A stretch of 25,375 nucleotides of DNA from an uncultured Collinsella sp. (GCA_900540985.1 UQIC01000031.1:1-25375), one strand, 5' to 3'; counted from the stretch's first letter, positions 1 to 6,616 are shown. The notes: generated from the letters alone by a model not told the origin. Numbers and translations: made by a program.

Positions 1-130
1 GGGCAGGGCGTTGCGAGGGGACAAACCCAAAAGGAGAGGGCGAGCCGATGCAATGCAAGTTCACCCTCCAGCAAATAGTGGACCCCCAACAAAGTCATTA
101 GCCTGAGCGAGCAAGGTTTAGCAGACATCA

Positions 131-308
131 ACGTGGCGTTCCCAGTGTGCGGCGGAGGGGGCGGGCCTGAGACATATTAAGGTTGTCGCGAGTTCCGCAC
201 GAACAGGAGAGCACTTAATGTGCTCTCCGTCGTGAGCAGGACTGTAGAGCAGCAACCTTAATATGTCTCAGGCCCGCCCCCTCCGCCGCACACTGGGAAC
301 GTGCCACG
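131..308. repeat. Large inverted repeat upstream of rplC
   Basis: Bases 137-185 and 253-301 are perfect reverse complements over 49 bp. After a 2-base bulge (302-303) the pairing continues for about five more bases (132-136 with 304-308). The 67-base interior contains its own hairpin, GGAGAGCAC-TTAAT-GTGCTCTCC at 206-228, framed by CACGA and TCGTG. The whole segment could fold into one long rod as RNA or a cruciform as DNA. It has no U-run and no plausible gene. Its origin is unknown: a mobile miniature element, a structured RNA or an assembly fold-back would all fit. Confidence 0.9.
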
Positions 309-560
309 CACTTTACCTGCGTAAACAATGTGAGTGAAATATGAATCTCGATGGATACGCCCGCAGCCGTGTATACTAAACAGCTGTGTGTAACCAGGGG
401 AGTATTCTGGCTGGACAAAATGCCTGCTTAATAGGGTTGTCAGGTAGTCCGGGCGAAATACAAGGCTGGGGAGCACGTCGTGTAAGTAGTGGTCCTCTAG
501 GGGCGTACGCTCGGTGGTGTACGCATTGTCCCAAGACCACGCGAGAGTTGGGATCATATC
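309..560 (+). promoter_or_regulatory. Structured leader-like region before rplC
   Basis: This is non-coding sequence directly before the first r-protein gene. It contains a TATACT -10-like hexamer at about 372-377 within CCGTGTATAC, a motif that recurs before rplB. Local stems include GTGGTC (about 487-492) with GACCAC (about 535-540), which enclose GCGTAC/GTACGC. No good -35 was seen. It is likely the 5' leader of the r-protein transcript, where autoregulation by a ribosomal protein is common in the family, but no known leader class was recognised. The first 130 bases of the window show no gene or recognisable RNA. Confidence 0.4.
353..376 (+). repeat. 24-nt motif, copy 1 (upstream of rplC)
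   Basis: The 24 bases agree with 2218-2241, ahead of rplB, at 21 positions. Both contain ACGCCCG, then CCGTGTATAC. Two copies in front of two genes of the same operon suggest a shared regulatory or promoter element. Confidence 0.55.
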
Positions 561-1181
561 TTGATCAGCATGATTCTCGGCCGCAAGATTGGCATGACCC
601 AGGTTTGGGACGAGGACGACAACGTCGTTCCCGTCACGGTCATCCAGGCTGGCCCCTGCGCTGTCTCGCAGGTTAAAACTCAGGCAACCGACGGCTATGA
701 CGCCGTCCAGATCGGTTTCGGCGACATCAAGGCCAAGAACGTGAACAAGCCCATGGCTGGTCACTTCGCCAAGGCTGGCGTCGAGCCTGTCCGCTTCCTT
801 CGTGAGGTCCGCGTCGAGAACGGCGAGGAGCACAAGGTCGGCGAGGTCGTCACCGTCGCTGATTTCGCTGATGTCGAGAAGGTCGACGTCATCGGTACCT
901 CCAAGGGTAAGGGCTTCCAGGGTCGCATCAAGCGCTGGGGTCAGCGCCGCGGTCCTATGACGCATGGTTCTCACTTCCAGCGTCACCCCGGTTCTATCGG
1001 TCAGTGCGCCTATCCTGCGCGCGTCCTCAAGGGCGTCAAGATGGCCGGTCACATGGGTAACGAGCGCGTTACCGTCAAGAACCTTTCCGTTGTCCGCATC
1101 GATGCCGAGCAGAACCTCATCTTGGTCAAGGGCGCTGTCCCGGGTGCCAAGAATGGTCTCGTCGCCATCCGTATGGCCTAA
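561..1181 (+). CDS. rplC: 50S ribosomal protein L3
   Basis: L3 binds 23S rRNA near the peptidyl-transferase centre and initiates 50S assembly. The 206-residue product has the L3 N-terminus (GRKIGMTQVWDE) and the family core SKGKGFQGRIKRWGQRRGPMTHGS near residues 114-137, including the loop that reaches towards the catalytic centre. The start is uncertain. A TTG at 561 has GGGA seven bases upstream and gives MISMILGRK; an ATG at 570 has no Shine-Dalgarno. TTG is preferred. rpsJ, the usual gene immediately before rplC, is not in the 560 upstream bases, and those bases are unusual repeat-rich sequence. Identity is certain; the start codon is less so. Confidence 0.95.
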   Translation: MISMILGRKIGMTQVWDEDDNVVPVTVIQAGPCAVSQVKTQATDGYDAVQIGFGDIKAKNVNKPMAGHFAKAGVEPVRFLREVRVENGEEHKVGEVVTVADFADVEKVDVIGTSKGKGFQGRIKRWGQRRGPMTHGSHFQRHPGSIGQCAYPARVLKGVKMAGHMGNERVTVKNLSVVRIDAEQNLILVKGAVPGAKNGLVAIRMA

Positions 1182-1227
1182 GGGCCCAGCCCATTTAGCC
1201 CAGCGTCATACCAAGGAGAACACTTAA

Positions 1228-1854
1228 ATGGCAAAGTTTGAAGTAAAGAACAGCGAGGGCAAGAAGGTCGCCGAGGCCGAGCTCGCCGCTGAGGTGTACG
1301 GCATCGAGCCGAACATCCACGTTATGCACCACATCGTCAAGTGCCAGATGGCCTCTTGGCGTCAGGGCACCCAGTCCGCTAAGGGCCGCTCTGAGGTTTC
1401 CGGCGGCGGCAAGAAGCCTTGGCGTCAGAAGGGCACCGGCCGTGCCCGCCAGGGTTCCATCCGTGCTGCCCAGTGGCGTCACGGTGGCGTTGTCTTCGCC
1501 CCCAAGCCCCGTTCCTACGCTAAGCGTATGAACAACAAGGAGGTCAAGCTGGCTATGCGCTCCGCGCTGTCCGCCAAGCTGGCCGATGGCGAGCTCGTGC
1601 TCGTCGACGACTACGGCTTCGAGAAGCCTTCCACCAAGGCTGCCGTTGCCATGCTCAAGGCTCTCGGCCTTGAGGGCAAGCGTCTGACCATCATCGTTCG
1701 CGATGAGGATGTCAACGCCTACCTGTCGTTCCGCAACATTCCCAAGACGTTCATCATCACCGCCGACGAGGCCAACACCTACGATCTCGTCAACAACAAC
1801 GCCGTGCTGATGCCCGCCGACATCGCCGCTCACTTCGGGGAGGTGCTTGCTTAA
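1228..1854 (+). CDS. rplD: 50S ribosomal protein L4
   Basis: L4 is a 23S rRNA-binding protein that lines the exit tunnel and, in enterobacteria, represses its own S10 operon. The 208-residue product contains the extended loop rich in Arg, Lys and Gly (SGGGKKPWRQKGTGRARQGS, about residues 59-78) that inserts into rRNA, and an HGGVVFAPKPR segment typical of L4. A good ribosome-binding site (AAGGAG) lies 10 bases before ATG 1228. The gap from rplC is 46 bases, and the stop codon directly abuts the rplW ATG (TAAATG). Length is normal for the family. Confidence 0.98.
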   Translation: MAKFEVKNSEGKKVAEAELAAEVYGIEPNIHVMHHIVKCQMASWRQGTQSAKGRSEVSGGGKKPWRQKGTGRARQGSIRAAQWRHGGVVFAPKPRSYAKRMNNKEVKLAMRSALSAKLADGELVLVDDYGFEKPSTKAAVAMLKALGLEGKRLTIIVRDEDVNAYLSFRNIPKTFIITADEANTYDLVNNNAVLMPADIAAHFGEVLA

Positions 1855-2142
1855 ATGACCGCCCACGAGATCATCATCCGTCCGATCGTGTCCGAGCGTT
1901 CCTTCTCCGGCATGGAGCAGAACAAGTACACGTTCGAGGTCGCCAAGGATGCTAACAAGTATCAGATCAAGGACGCTGTCGAGGAGATCTTCGGCGTCAA
2001 GGTCGTTCGCGTGAACACCCTGACGGTCAAGCCCAAGACCAAGCGCGTGCGCTATGTCGCCGGCAAGACCCGTTCTTGGAAGAAGGCCATCGTCACGCTG
2101 GCCGAGGGCGACACCATCGAGGTCTTTGGCAACCAGGCCTAA
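1855..2142 (+). CDS. rplW: 50S ribosomal protein L23
   Basis: L23 sits at the polypeptide exit and docks trigger factor and SRP. The 95-residue product begins with the family pattern IIIRPIVSERS and has the basic loop KVVRVNTLTVKPKTKR near residues 49-64. It starts on the base after the rplD stop, with GGGGAGGTG inside the end of rplD as the ribosome-binding site, so translation is probably coupled. It is followed by an unusually long 179-base spacer before rplB. Confidence 0.97.
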   Translation: MTAHEIIIRPIVSERSFSGMEQNKYTFEVAKDANKYQIKDAVEEIFGVKVVRVNTLTVKPKTKRVRYVAGKTRSWKKAIVTLAEGDTIEVFGNQA

Positions 2143-2321
2143 GACTCGCTGCTGTTGAGTGAGCTCATGCCTCCCAAATAGGGGAGGCGAGAGCTCAAGG
2201 TTTTGGGCGTATAAAATGGACACGCCCGGAACCGTGTATACGTCCGGTGTCATCGCACCCGAGGCAGAACCTCGAATCCCTGTCTGCGATGGCTAACGGA
2301 TTCCTATTGAAAGGGATTGTA
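2143..2321 (+). promoter_or_regulatory. Structured spacer between rplW and rplB
   Basis: A 179-base non-coding gap inside an otherwise tight operon. It has a two-part hairpin at about 2157-2198 (TGAGCTC and GAGCTCA outside, GCCTCC and GGAGGC inside) followed by AAGGTTTT, which resembles an attenuator or weak terminator. Next come GTATAAAATGG, a possible -10, and the 24-nt motif shared with the rplC leader. Then CCGGA/TCCGG and GAGG/CCTC stems. It could be an internal promoter plus leader that resets expression from rplB onwards. Confidence 0.45.
2218..2241 (+). repeat. 24-nt motif, copy 2 (upstream of rplB)
   Basis: Matches 353-376 at 21 of 24 bases. In this copy the element is nested in a near-palindrome, CCGGA-AC-CGTGTATACG-TCCGG, so it could be a hairpin or a protein-binding site. 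Confidence 0.55.
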
Positions 2322-3152
2322 ATGGCTGTAAAGCACCTTAAGCCGACCTCCGCTGGTAGGCGTTGGCAGACGATCTCCGACTTCTCCGAGATCACCTGCA
2401 CCAAGCCCGAGAAGTCTCTTCTCGAGCCCCTGCCCAAGAAGGCCGGTCGTAACAACAACGGCCGCATCACCACCCGCCACCAGGGTGGCGGCGTGAAGCG
2501 TCGTTACCGCGTGATCGACTTCAAGCGCAACAAGGACGGCGTGCCCGCCAAGGTTGCTACGATCGAGTACGATCCGAACCGTTCCGCTCGCATCGCTCTG
2601 CTGCACTACGCTGACGGTGAGAAGCGCTACATCCTGGCCCCCAAGGGCCTCGAGGTCGGTCAGACCGTCATGTCCGGTTCTGACGCCGACATCAAGCCGG
2701 GCAACGCTCTGCCCCTCGCCGACATCCCCGTCGGTACGCTCATCCACGCCGTCGAGTTCCAGCCGGGCAAGGGCGCTGCTATCGCCCGTTCCGCCGGTAA
2801 CTCCTGCCAGCTGATGGGTAAGGAGGGCAAGTACGCCATCGTCCGTATGCCTTCCTCCGAGATGCGCCGCATCCTCGTTACCTGCCGCGCCACCGTCGGT
2901 GAGGTCGGCAACGCCGATCACGCCAACATCGTCATCGGCAAGGCCGGCCGTAAGCGTCACATGAACGTGCGCCCGACCGTCCGCGGTACCGTCATGAACC
3001 CTGTCGACCACCCGCACGGCGGTGGCGAGGGCAAGAACCACACCTCTGGTCGTCCCTCTGTTACCCCCTGGGGTAAGCCGACGAAGGGCCTTCGTACGCG
3101 CAAGAAGAAGAAGGTCTCGAACCAGCACATCATTCGTCGCCGTAAGAAGTAA
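2322..3152 (+). CDS. rplB: 50S ribosomal protein L2
   Basis: L2 is one of the most conserved 23S rRNA-binding proteins and is needed for subunit association and peptidyl transfer. The 276-residue product begins MAVKHLKPTSAGRR. It carries GRNNNGRITTRHQGGGVKRR (about 46-65) and the hallmark segment MNPVDHPHGGGEGK (about 226-239), which includes the conserved histidine near the catalytic centre. The frame is open further upstream, but ATG 2322 is preceded by GAAAGGGA and matches the family N-terminus. Normal length, with an Arg/Lys-rich C-terminus. Confidence 0.98.
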   Translation: MAVKHLKPTSAGRRWQTISDFSEITCTKPEKSLLEPLPKKAGRNNNGRITTRHQGGGVKRRYRVIDFKRNKDGVPAKVATIEYDPNRSARIALLHYADGEKRYILAPKGLEVGQTVMSGSDADIKPGNALPLADIPVGTLIHAVEFQPGKGAAIARSAGNSCQLMGKEGKYAIVRMPSSEMRRILVTCRATVGEVGNADHANIVIGKAGRKRHMNVRPTVRGTVMNPVDHPHGGGEGKNHTSGRPSVTPWGKPTKGLRTRKKKKVSNQHIIRRRKK

Positions 3153-3184
3153 TTTCGGATACCGAGTTTTAGGAGAAAGCACTT

Positions 3185-3445
3185 ATGAGCAGAAGTCTCA
3201 AAAAGGGCCCGTTCGTGGAGACTCGCCTTCTCTCGCGTATCACCGCGATGAACGAGGCTGGCAAGAAGGACGTCGTGAAGACCTGGTCCCGCGCGTCCAC
3301 CATCTTCCCCGAGATGGTTGGTCACACCATCGCCGTCCACGACGGCCGCAAGCATGTGCCCGTGTATGTTACCGAGTCCATGGTTGGTCACAAGCTCGGC
3401 GAGTTCGCGCCGACTCGTACGTTCCGTGGCCACAAGGCCAAATAG
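3185..3445 (+). CDS. rpsS: 30S ribosomal protein S19
   Basis: S19 is in the 30S head and contacts S13 and the A-site tRNA region. The 86 residues include MSRSLKKGPFVE at the start, WSRASTIFPEMVGHTIAVHDG in the middle, and GHKLGEFAPTRTFRGH near the end, all typical. AGGAG lies eight bases before ATG 3185. It is 32 bases downstream of rplB and 14 upstream of rplV, in the standard S10-operon order. Confidence 0.97.
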   Translation: MSRSLKKGPFVETRLLSRITAMNEAGKKDVVKTWSRASTIFPEMVGHTIAVHDGRKHVPVYVTESMVGHKLGEFAPTRTFRGHKAK

Positions 3446-3459
3446 GGGGTTAACCGTAA

Positions 3460-3831
3460 ATGGCAACTAAGTCTATTGAAACTGAGGCCACCGAGGTTCG
3501 CGCCGTCGCTAAGTACGTGCGTGTTTCCCCCAGCAAGGCCCGCCTGGTGGTCGATCTGATCCGCCGCAAGCCTGTCGCTCAGGCCTTCGACATCCTCCAC
3601 TTCTGCGACCGCGCCGTCGCCGTGGATGTCGAGAAGGTTCTCCGTTCCGCCGTTGCGAACGCCGAGAACAACAACGGTCTGCGTGCCGACAACCTGGTTG
3701 TCGCCGCTGCCTATGTTGACGAGGGTCCGACGCTTAAGCGCATCCGTCCCCGCGCCAAGGGTTCCGCTTCTCGCATTCTGAAGCGTACTTCCCACATCAC
3801 CGTCGTCGTTGCTCCTCGAAAGGAGGCGTAA
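3460..3831 (+). CDS. rplV: 50S ribosomal protein L22
   Basis: L22 contacts all 23S rRNA domains, and its hairpin lines the exit tunnel at the macrolide-sensitive constriction. The 123-residue product has AVAKYVRVSPSKARLVVDLI (about 15-34) and the tunnel hairpin region GPTLKRIRPRAKGSASRI (about 88-105). The length is slightly above the usual 110 because of a short N-terminal tail (MATKSIETEATEV). An AAAGGAGG sequence at the very end of this gene serves rpsC. Confidence 0.97.
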   Translation: MATKSIETEATEVRAVAKYVRVSPSKARLVVDLIRRKPVAQAFDILHFCDRAVAVDVEKVLRSAVANAENNNGLRADNLVVAAAYVDEGPTLKRIRPRAKGSASRILKRTSHITVVVAPRKEA

Positions 3832-3837
3832 AGCTGT

Positions 3838-4548
3838 ATGGGTCAGAAAGTCTACCCCACCGGCTTCCGTCTTGGCATCACCGAGAACTGGCGCTCCCGC
3901 TGGTTCGCAGAGAAGGATTACGCTAAGACCCTCGGTAACGATCTCGAGATCCGCAAGTACCTCGAGAAGCGTCTTTCCCGCGCAGCTGTCTCCCGCGTCG
4001 AGATCGAGCGCGCTGGCGACAAGGTGAAGGTCATTATCCTCACCGCTCGCCCCGGCGTTGTCATCGGTAAGAAGGGTGCCGAGATCGATACCCTCCGCAC
4101 CGAGCTCGAGAAGGTCGCTGGCGTCTCCAAGGGCCAGCTCTCCGTCGACGTTGTCGAGATCAAGCGCCCCGAGCTCGACGCCAACCTCGTTGCTCAGTCT
4201 ATCGCCGAGCAGCTCGAGGGCCGCGTTGCCTTCCGTCGCGCTATGCGCAAGGCTGTCCAGTCCGCCCGCAAGGCCGGCGCTAAGGGCATCCGTATCCAGT
4301 GCTCCGGTCGTCTCGGCGGTGCCGAGATGGGCCGTCGTGAGTGGTACCGCGAGGGTCGCGTGCCTCTGCACACCCTCCGTGCCAAGATCGACTACGGCAC
4401 GGCTGTCGCCAGCACCACCATGGGCGCTTGCGGCGTGAAGGTTTGGATTTACCTGGGCGAGAAGCTCCCGGGCCAGCCTGTTCCCAACCCTGCACTCGAG
4501 GGCTCTTCCCGTCCTCGTCGTCGTAACTCCGAGAGGAGGGGTCAGTAG
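3838..4548 (+). CDS. rpsC: 30S ribosomal protein S3
   Basis: S3 forms part of the mRNA entry channel and helicase activity of the 30S subunit. The 236-residue product starts MGQKVYPTGFRLGITENWRS. It has the type II KH domain with the GxxG loop (RPGVVIGKKGAEI, about 75-87), followed by the C-terminal S3 domain with CSGRLGGAEMGRREWYREG and LHTLRAKIDYG. The last 25 residues are basic and low complexity (SSRPRRRNSERRG). Its TAG overlaps the rplP GTG by one base. Confidence 0.97.
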   Translation: MGQKVYPTGFRLGITENWRSRWFAEKDYAKTLGNDLEIRKYLEKRLSRAAVSRVEIERAGDKVKVIILTARPGVVIGKKGAEIDTLRTELEKVAGVSKGQLSVDVVEIKRPELDANLVAQSIAEQLEGRVAFRRAMRKAVQSARKAGAKGIRIQCSGRLGGAEMGRREWYREGRVPLHTLRAKIDYGTAVASTTMGACGVKVWIYLGEKLPGQPVPNPALEGSSRPRRRNSERRGQ

Positions 4549-5051
4549 TGCTTGCCCCTAAGCGTATTCTTCACCGCAAGGTGCAGCGTGGCTCCATGAA
4601 GGGCCAGGCCAAGGGTAATACCGAGCTGCATTTCGGCGAGTTTGGTATCCAGGCTCTCGAGGCCCATTGGATCACCAACCGTCAGATCGAGGCCGCTCGT
4701 ATTGCCATGACCCGCTACATGAAGCGTGGCGGTCGTGTCTACATCACGATCTTCCCCGATAAGCCCATCACCAAGAAGCCTGCCGAGACTCGCATGGGTT
4801 CTGGTAAGGGTAACCCCGAGGAGTGGGTGGCCGTCGTCAAGCCCGGCCGTATCATGTTCGAGGTCAAGGGCGTGCCCGAGGAGGTCGCTCGCGAGGCTCT
4901 GCGTCTTGCACAGCACAAGCTTCCCATCAAGACCAAGATTGTTGCTGCCAAGAACGCTGAGCAGCGCATCGAGAAGGAGATGGCTGAGGAGGCCGCTCTC
5001 GAGGCCAAGTGGGCTGCTGAGGACGCCGCCGCCGCCAAGGAGGAGAACTAA
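4548..5051 (+). CDS. rplP: 50S ribosomal protein L16 with acidic C-terminal extension
   Basis: L16 organises the A-site/elongation-factor region of the 50S subunit. The first ~138 of 167 residues are standard: MLAPKRILHRKVQRG, FGEFGIQALE, TRYMKRGGRVYITIFPDKP, RMGSGKGNPEEWVAVVKPG and ALRLAQHKLPIKTKIV. The protein then continues for about 28 Ala/Glu-rich residues (EKEMAEEAALEAKWAAEDAA...), not present in the ~137-residue E. coli protein and likely helical. The GTG start overlaps the rpsC stop, with GAGAGGAGGGG as ribosome-binding site. The TAA overlaps the rpmC ATG by one base (TAATG). Confidence 0.96.
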   Translation: MLAPKRILHRKVQRGSMKGQAKGNTELHFGEFGIQALEAHWITNRQIEAARIAMTRYMKRGGRVYITIFPDKPITKKPAETRMGSGKGNPEEWVAVVKPGRIMFEVKGVPEEVAREALRLAQHKLPIKTKIVAAKNAEQRIEKEMAEEAALEAKWAAEDAAAAKEEN

Positions 5052-5266
5052 TGAAGCCCGCAGAGATTCGTGAGCTCTCGGACGCTCAGCTCGTTGAGAA
5101 GCTGAAGGAAATGCGCGCCGAGCTCTTTAACCTTCGTTTCCAGATGGCCACCAGCCAGCTGGACAACACCGCTCGCGTCAACACCGTGAAGAAGGACATC
5201 GCTCGCGTCCTCACGGAGCAGCGCGCCCGCGAGATCGCAGCGGAGAAGTCCGCTGTCGCCGAGTAG
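5051..5266 (+). CDS. rpmC: 50S ribosomal protein L29
   Basis: L29 is a small two-helix protein near the exit tunnel. The 71 residues show the family pattern EIRELSDAQLVEKLKEMRAEL then LFNLRFQMATSQLDNTARV, with a short Ala/Glu tail. The start overlaps the rplP stop, and GGAGG at the end of rplP is the ribosome-binding site, so expression is coupled. 16 bases to rpsQ. Confidence 0.95.
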   Translation: MKPAEIRELSDAQLVEKLKEMRAELFNLRFQMATSQLDNTARVNTVKKDIARVLTEQRAREIAAEKSAVAE

Positions 5267-5282
5267 GACCTAAGGAGAGAAC

Positions 5283-5543
5283 ATGACTGATTCGCGTAAC
5301 TCGCGTAAGGTCCGTACGGGTGTCGTTACCTCCGTCTCCGGTGCCAAGACCATTGTTGTCACCATCACCGAGCGCAAGCGTCACCCCAAGTACGGCAAGA
5401 TGATGACCAGCTCCAAGAAGCTGCACGCTCACGACGAGGAGTGCACGGCTGGCGTGGGCGACACCGTCCGCGTTATGGAGACCCGTCCTATGTCCAAGAT
5501 GAAGCGTTGGCGCCTCATCGAGGTCGTCGAGCGCGCTAAATAA
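5283..5543 (+). CDS. rpsQ: 30S ribosomal protein S17
   Basis: S17 is an OB-fold primary 16S rRNA binder. The 86-residue product contains RKVRTGVVTSVSGAKTIVV, ERKRHPKYGK and GDTVRVMETRPMSKMKRWRL, all diagnostic. AAGGAGAG precedes ATG 5283. It is followed by a long 118-base spacer before rplN, where other genomes usually have a short one. Confidence 0.96.
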   Translation: MTDSRNSRKVRTGVVTSVSGAKTIVVTITERKRHPKYGKMMTSSKKLHAHDEECTAGVGDTVRVMETRPMSKMKRWRLIEVVERAK

Positions 5544-5661
5544 GCAGTCGCTCTTACGACTTGTACGTTTCCGAAGATGTGCGTATGCCTGGCTTGCATA
5601 CCACAGGCCGTATAAAGGCAGCGCACCTCTCTTCGGTTCTTAGTTCGGAGGAACATCTACC
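5544..5661 (+). promoter_or_regulatory. Spacer between rpsQ and rplN, possible internal promoter/leader
   Basis: 118 bases without a gene at the classical S10/spc operon boundary. It contains a GTATGC-CTGGCT-TGCATAC hairpin at about 5582-5601, followed by GTATAAAGG, a -10-like element also seen before rplB. No good -35 was found at 17 bases. An rplN ribosome-binding site, CGGAGGAAC, ends it. It may be the promoter region of the spc part. Confidence 0.35.
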
Positions 5662-6030
5662 ATGATTCAGATGCAAACCATGCTGAACGTCGCCGACAAC
5701 TCCGGCGCTCGCAAGATTCGCTGCATCAAGGTGCTTGGCGGTTCCAAGCGTCGTTATGCAGGCATCGGCGATGTGTTCATCGGTGCTGTCCAGGAGGCTA
5801 CCCCTGGCGCCAACGTCAAGAAGAAGGACGTTGTCCGTTGCGTCGTCGTTCGCACCGTTAAGGAGATCCGCCGTAAGGATGGCTCCTACATTCGCTTTGA
5901 TGAGAACGCCTGCGTTGTCATCAACAACGATGGTTCGCCCGTCGGTACCCGTATCTTCGGGCCCGTCGCTCGCGAGCTTCGTGACAAGAAGTACATGAAG
6001 ATCGTCTCGCTCGCTCCCGAGACCCTGTAG
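5662..6030 (+). CDS. rplN: 50S ribosomal protein L14
   Basis: L14 forms an intersubunit bridge and is the RsfS silencing-factor docking site. The 122 residues are textbook: MIQMQTMLNVADNSGARKIRCI at the start, RRYAGIGDVFIGAV, KKKDVVRCVVVRTVKE, then FDENACVVINNDGSPVGTRIFGPVARELRDKKYMKIVSLAPE. CGGAGG lies 11 bases upstream of the ATG. 13 bases separate it from rplX. Confidence 0.98.
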   Translation: MIQMQTMLNVADNSGARKIRCIKVLGGSKRRYAGIGDVFIGAVQEATPGANVKKKDVVRCVVVRTVKEIRRKDGSYIRFDENACVVINNDGSPVGTRIFGPVARELRDKKYMKIVSLAPETL

Positions 6031-6043
6031 TTAGGGGAGATAT

Positions 6044-6349
6044 ATGTATATCAAGAAGGGCGATAAGGTCCAGGTTCTCTCTGGTAAGGATCGCGGCAAG
6101 CAGGGCGTTGTCCTGCGTGCTCTCCCCGCCGAGAACAAGGTCGTTGTCGAGGGCGTTTCGGTCGTCAAGAAGGCCGTCAAGCCCAACGCTGCCAACCAGC
6201 AGGGCGGCATCGTTTCGCAGGAGGCTCCTATCGACGCCTCTAACGTCAATCTCGTCTGCCCCGAGTGCGGTAAGGTTACCCGCGTCGGTCACGAGAAGGA
6301 CGGCAAGAACAAGCTGCGCGTCTGCAAGAAGTGCGGCCACAAGTTCTAA
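6044..6349 (+). CDS. rplX: 50S ribosomal protein L24
   Basis: L24 is an assembly initiator at the 5' end of 23S rRNA. The 101-residue product has the KOW motif (KKGDKVQVLSGKDRGKQGVV, about 4-23), then EGVSVVKKAVKPN and the conserved QGGIVSQEAPIDASNV. The C-terminus has a CPECG...CKKCG arrangement (four cysteines, about residues 74-97) that could bind zinc. The gene is complete and is followed by a strong terminator at 6376-6410. This is odd, because rplE, rpsN/Z, rpsH and the rest of the spc operon normally follow. Confidence 0.97.
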   Translation: MYIKKGDKVQVLSGKDRGKQGVVLRALPAENKVVVEGVSVVKKAVKPNAANQQGGIVSQEAPIDASNVNLVCPECGKVTRVGHEKDGKNKLRVCKKCGHKF

Positions 6350-6375
6350 GCTGCCCGCAACATTAAGTTGCTAGC

Positions 6376-6410
6376 AAAGGCCCGGATGCTACGGCACCCG
6401 GGCCTTTTTC
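6376..6410 (+). terminator. Rho-independent terminator after rplX
   Basis: Perfect 10-bp stem AAAGGCCCGG (6376-6385) with CCGGGCCTTT (6398-6407), extended inside the loop by TGC/GCA, followed directly by a T-run ending in C. It is 26 bases after the rplX stop, so the r-protein transcript ends here. Confidence 0.93.
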
Positions 6411-6434
6411 TATCCCTATTCATTGGGTCTCATC

Positions 6435-6515
6435 GGGGACAGACTTAAACGACTAATCTTTGGGGACGTTCTTAAACAACTAGCCGTTGGGGACAGTCTT
6501 TAAAACTGTATATCT
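6435..6515. repeat. Three tandem ~27-bp GGGGAC repeats
   Basis: GGGGAC begins at 6435, 6462 and 6489, exactly 27 bases apart. The first two units continue with a shared CTTAAAC-ACTA core, and the third with CTTTAAAACTG. The copies are imperfect and non-coding. They belong to the same GGGGAC repeat family seen at the other intergenic sites of this window. Confidence 0.7.
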
Positions 6516-6553
6516 GGCCATCTGGGATAGGCTTCAACGAAAGCGGCACATAG

Positions 6554-6616
6554 GGACCGTCCCAAACTGTCGGCAGCTGGGGACGTTCCTTTTTTGCCGG
6601 CAGTTTGGGACGGTCC
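6554..6616. repeat. GGGAC-type inverted repeat
   Basis: 6554-6575 pairs with 6595-6616 over 22 bp with one mismatch (GGACCGTCCCAAACTG against CAGTTTGGGACGGTCC plus flanks). The 19-base loop carries GGGGACGTTCC and a T-run. It lies in the 483-base gap between the rplX terminator and the next gene. Confidence 0.85.

Noticed and set aside
131..308. Retron msr-msd
   Set aside because: The long stem and the tip GGAGAGCAC hairpin resemble an msd, but no reverse transcriptase gene follows and no a1/a2 pairing was found. Kept only as a remote possibility.
258..3182. Several 260-350-codon minus-strand frames over the ribosomal genes
   Set aside because: They are shadows of the highly biased r-protein genes and lack family motifs and ribosome-binding sites.
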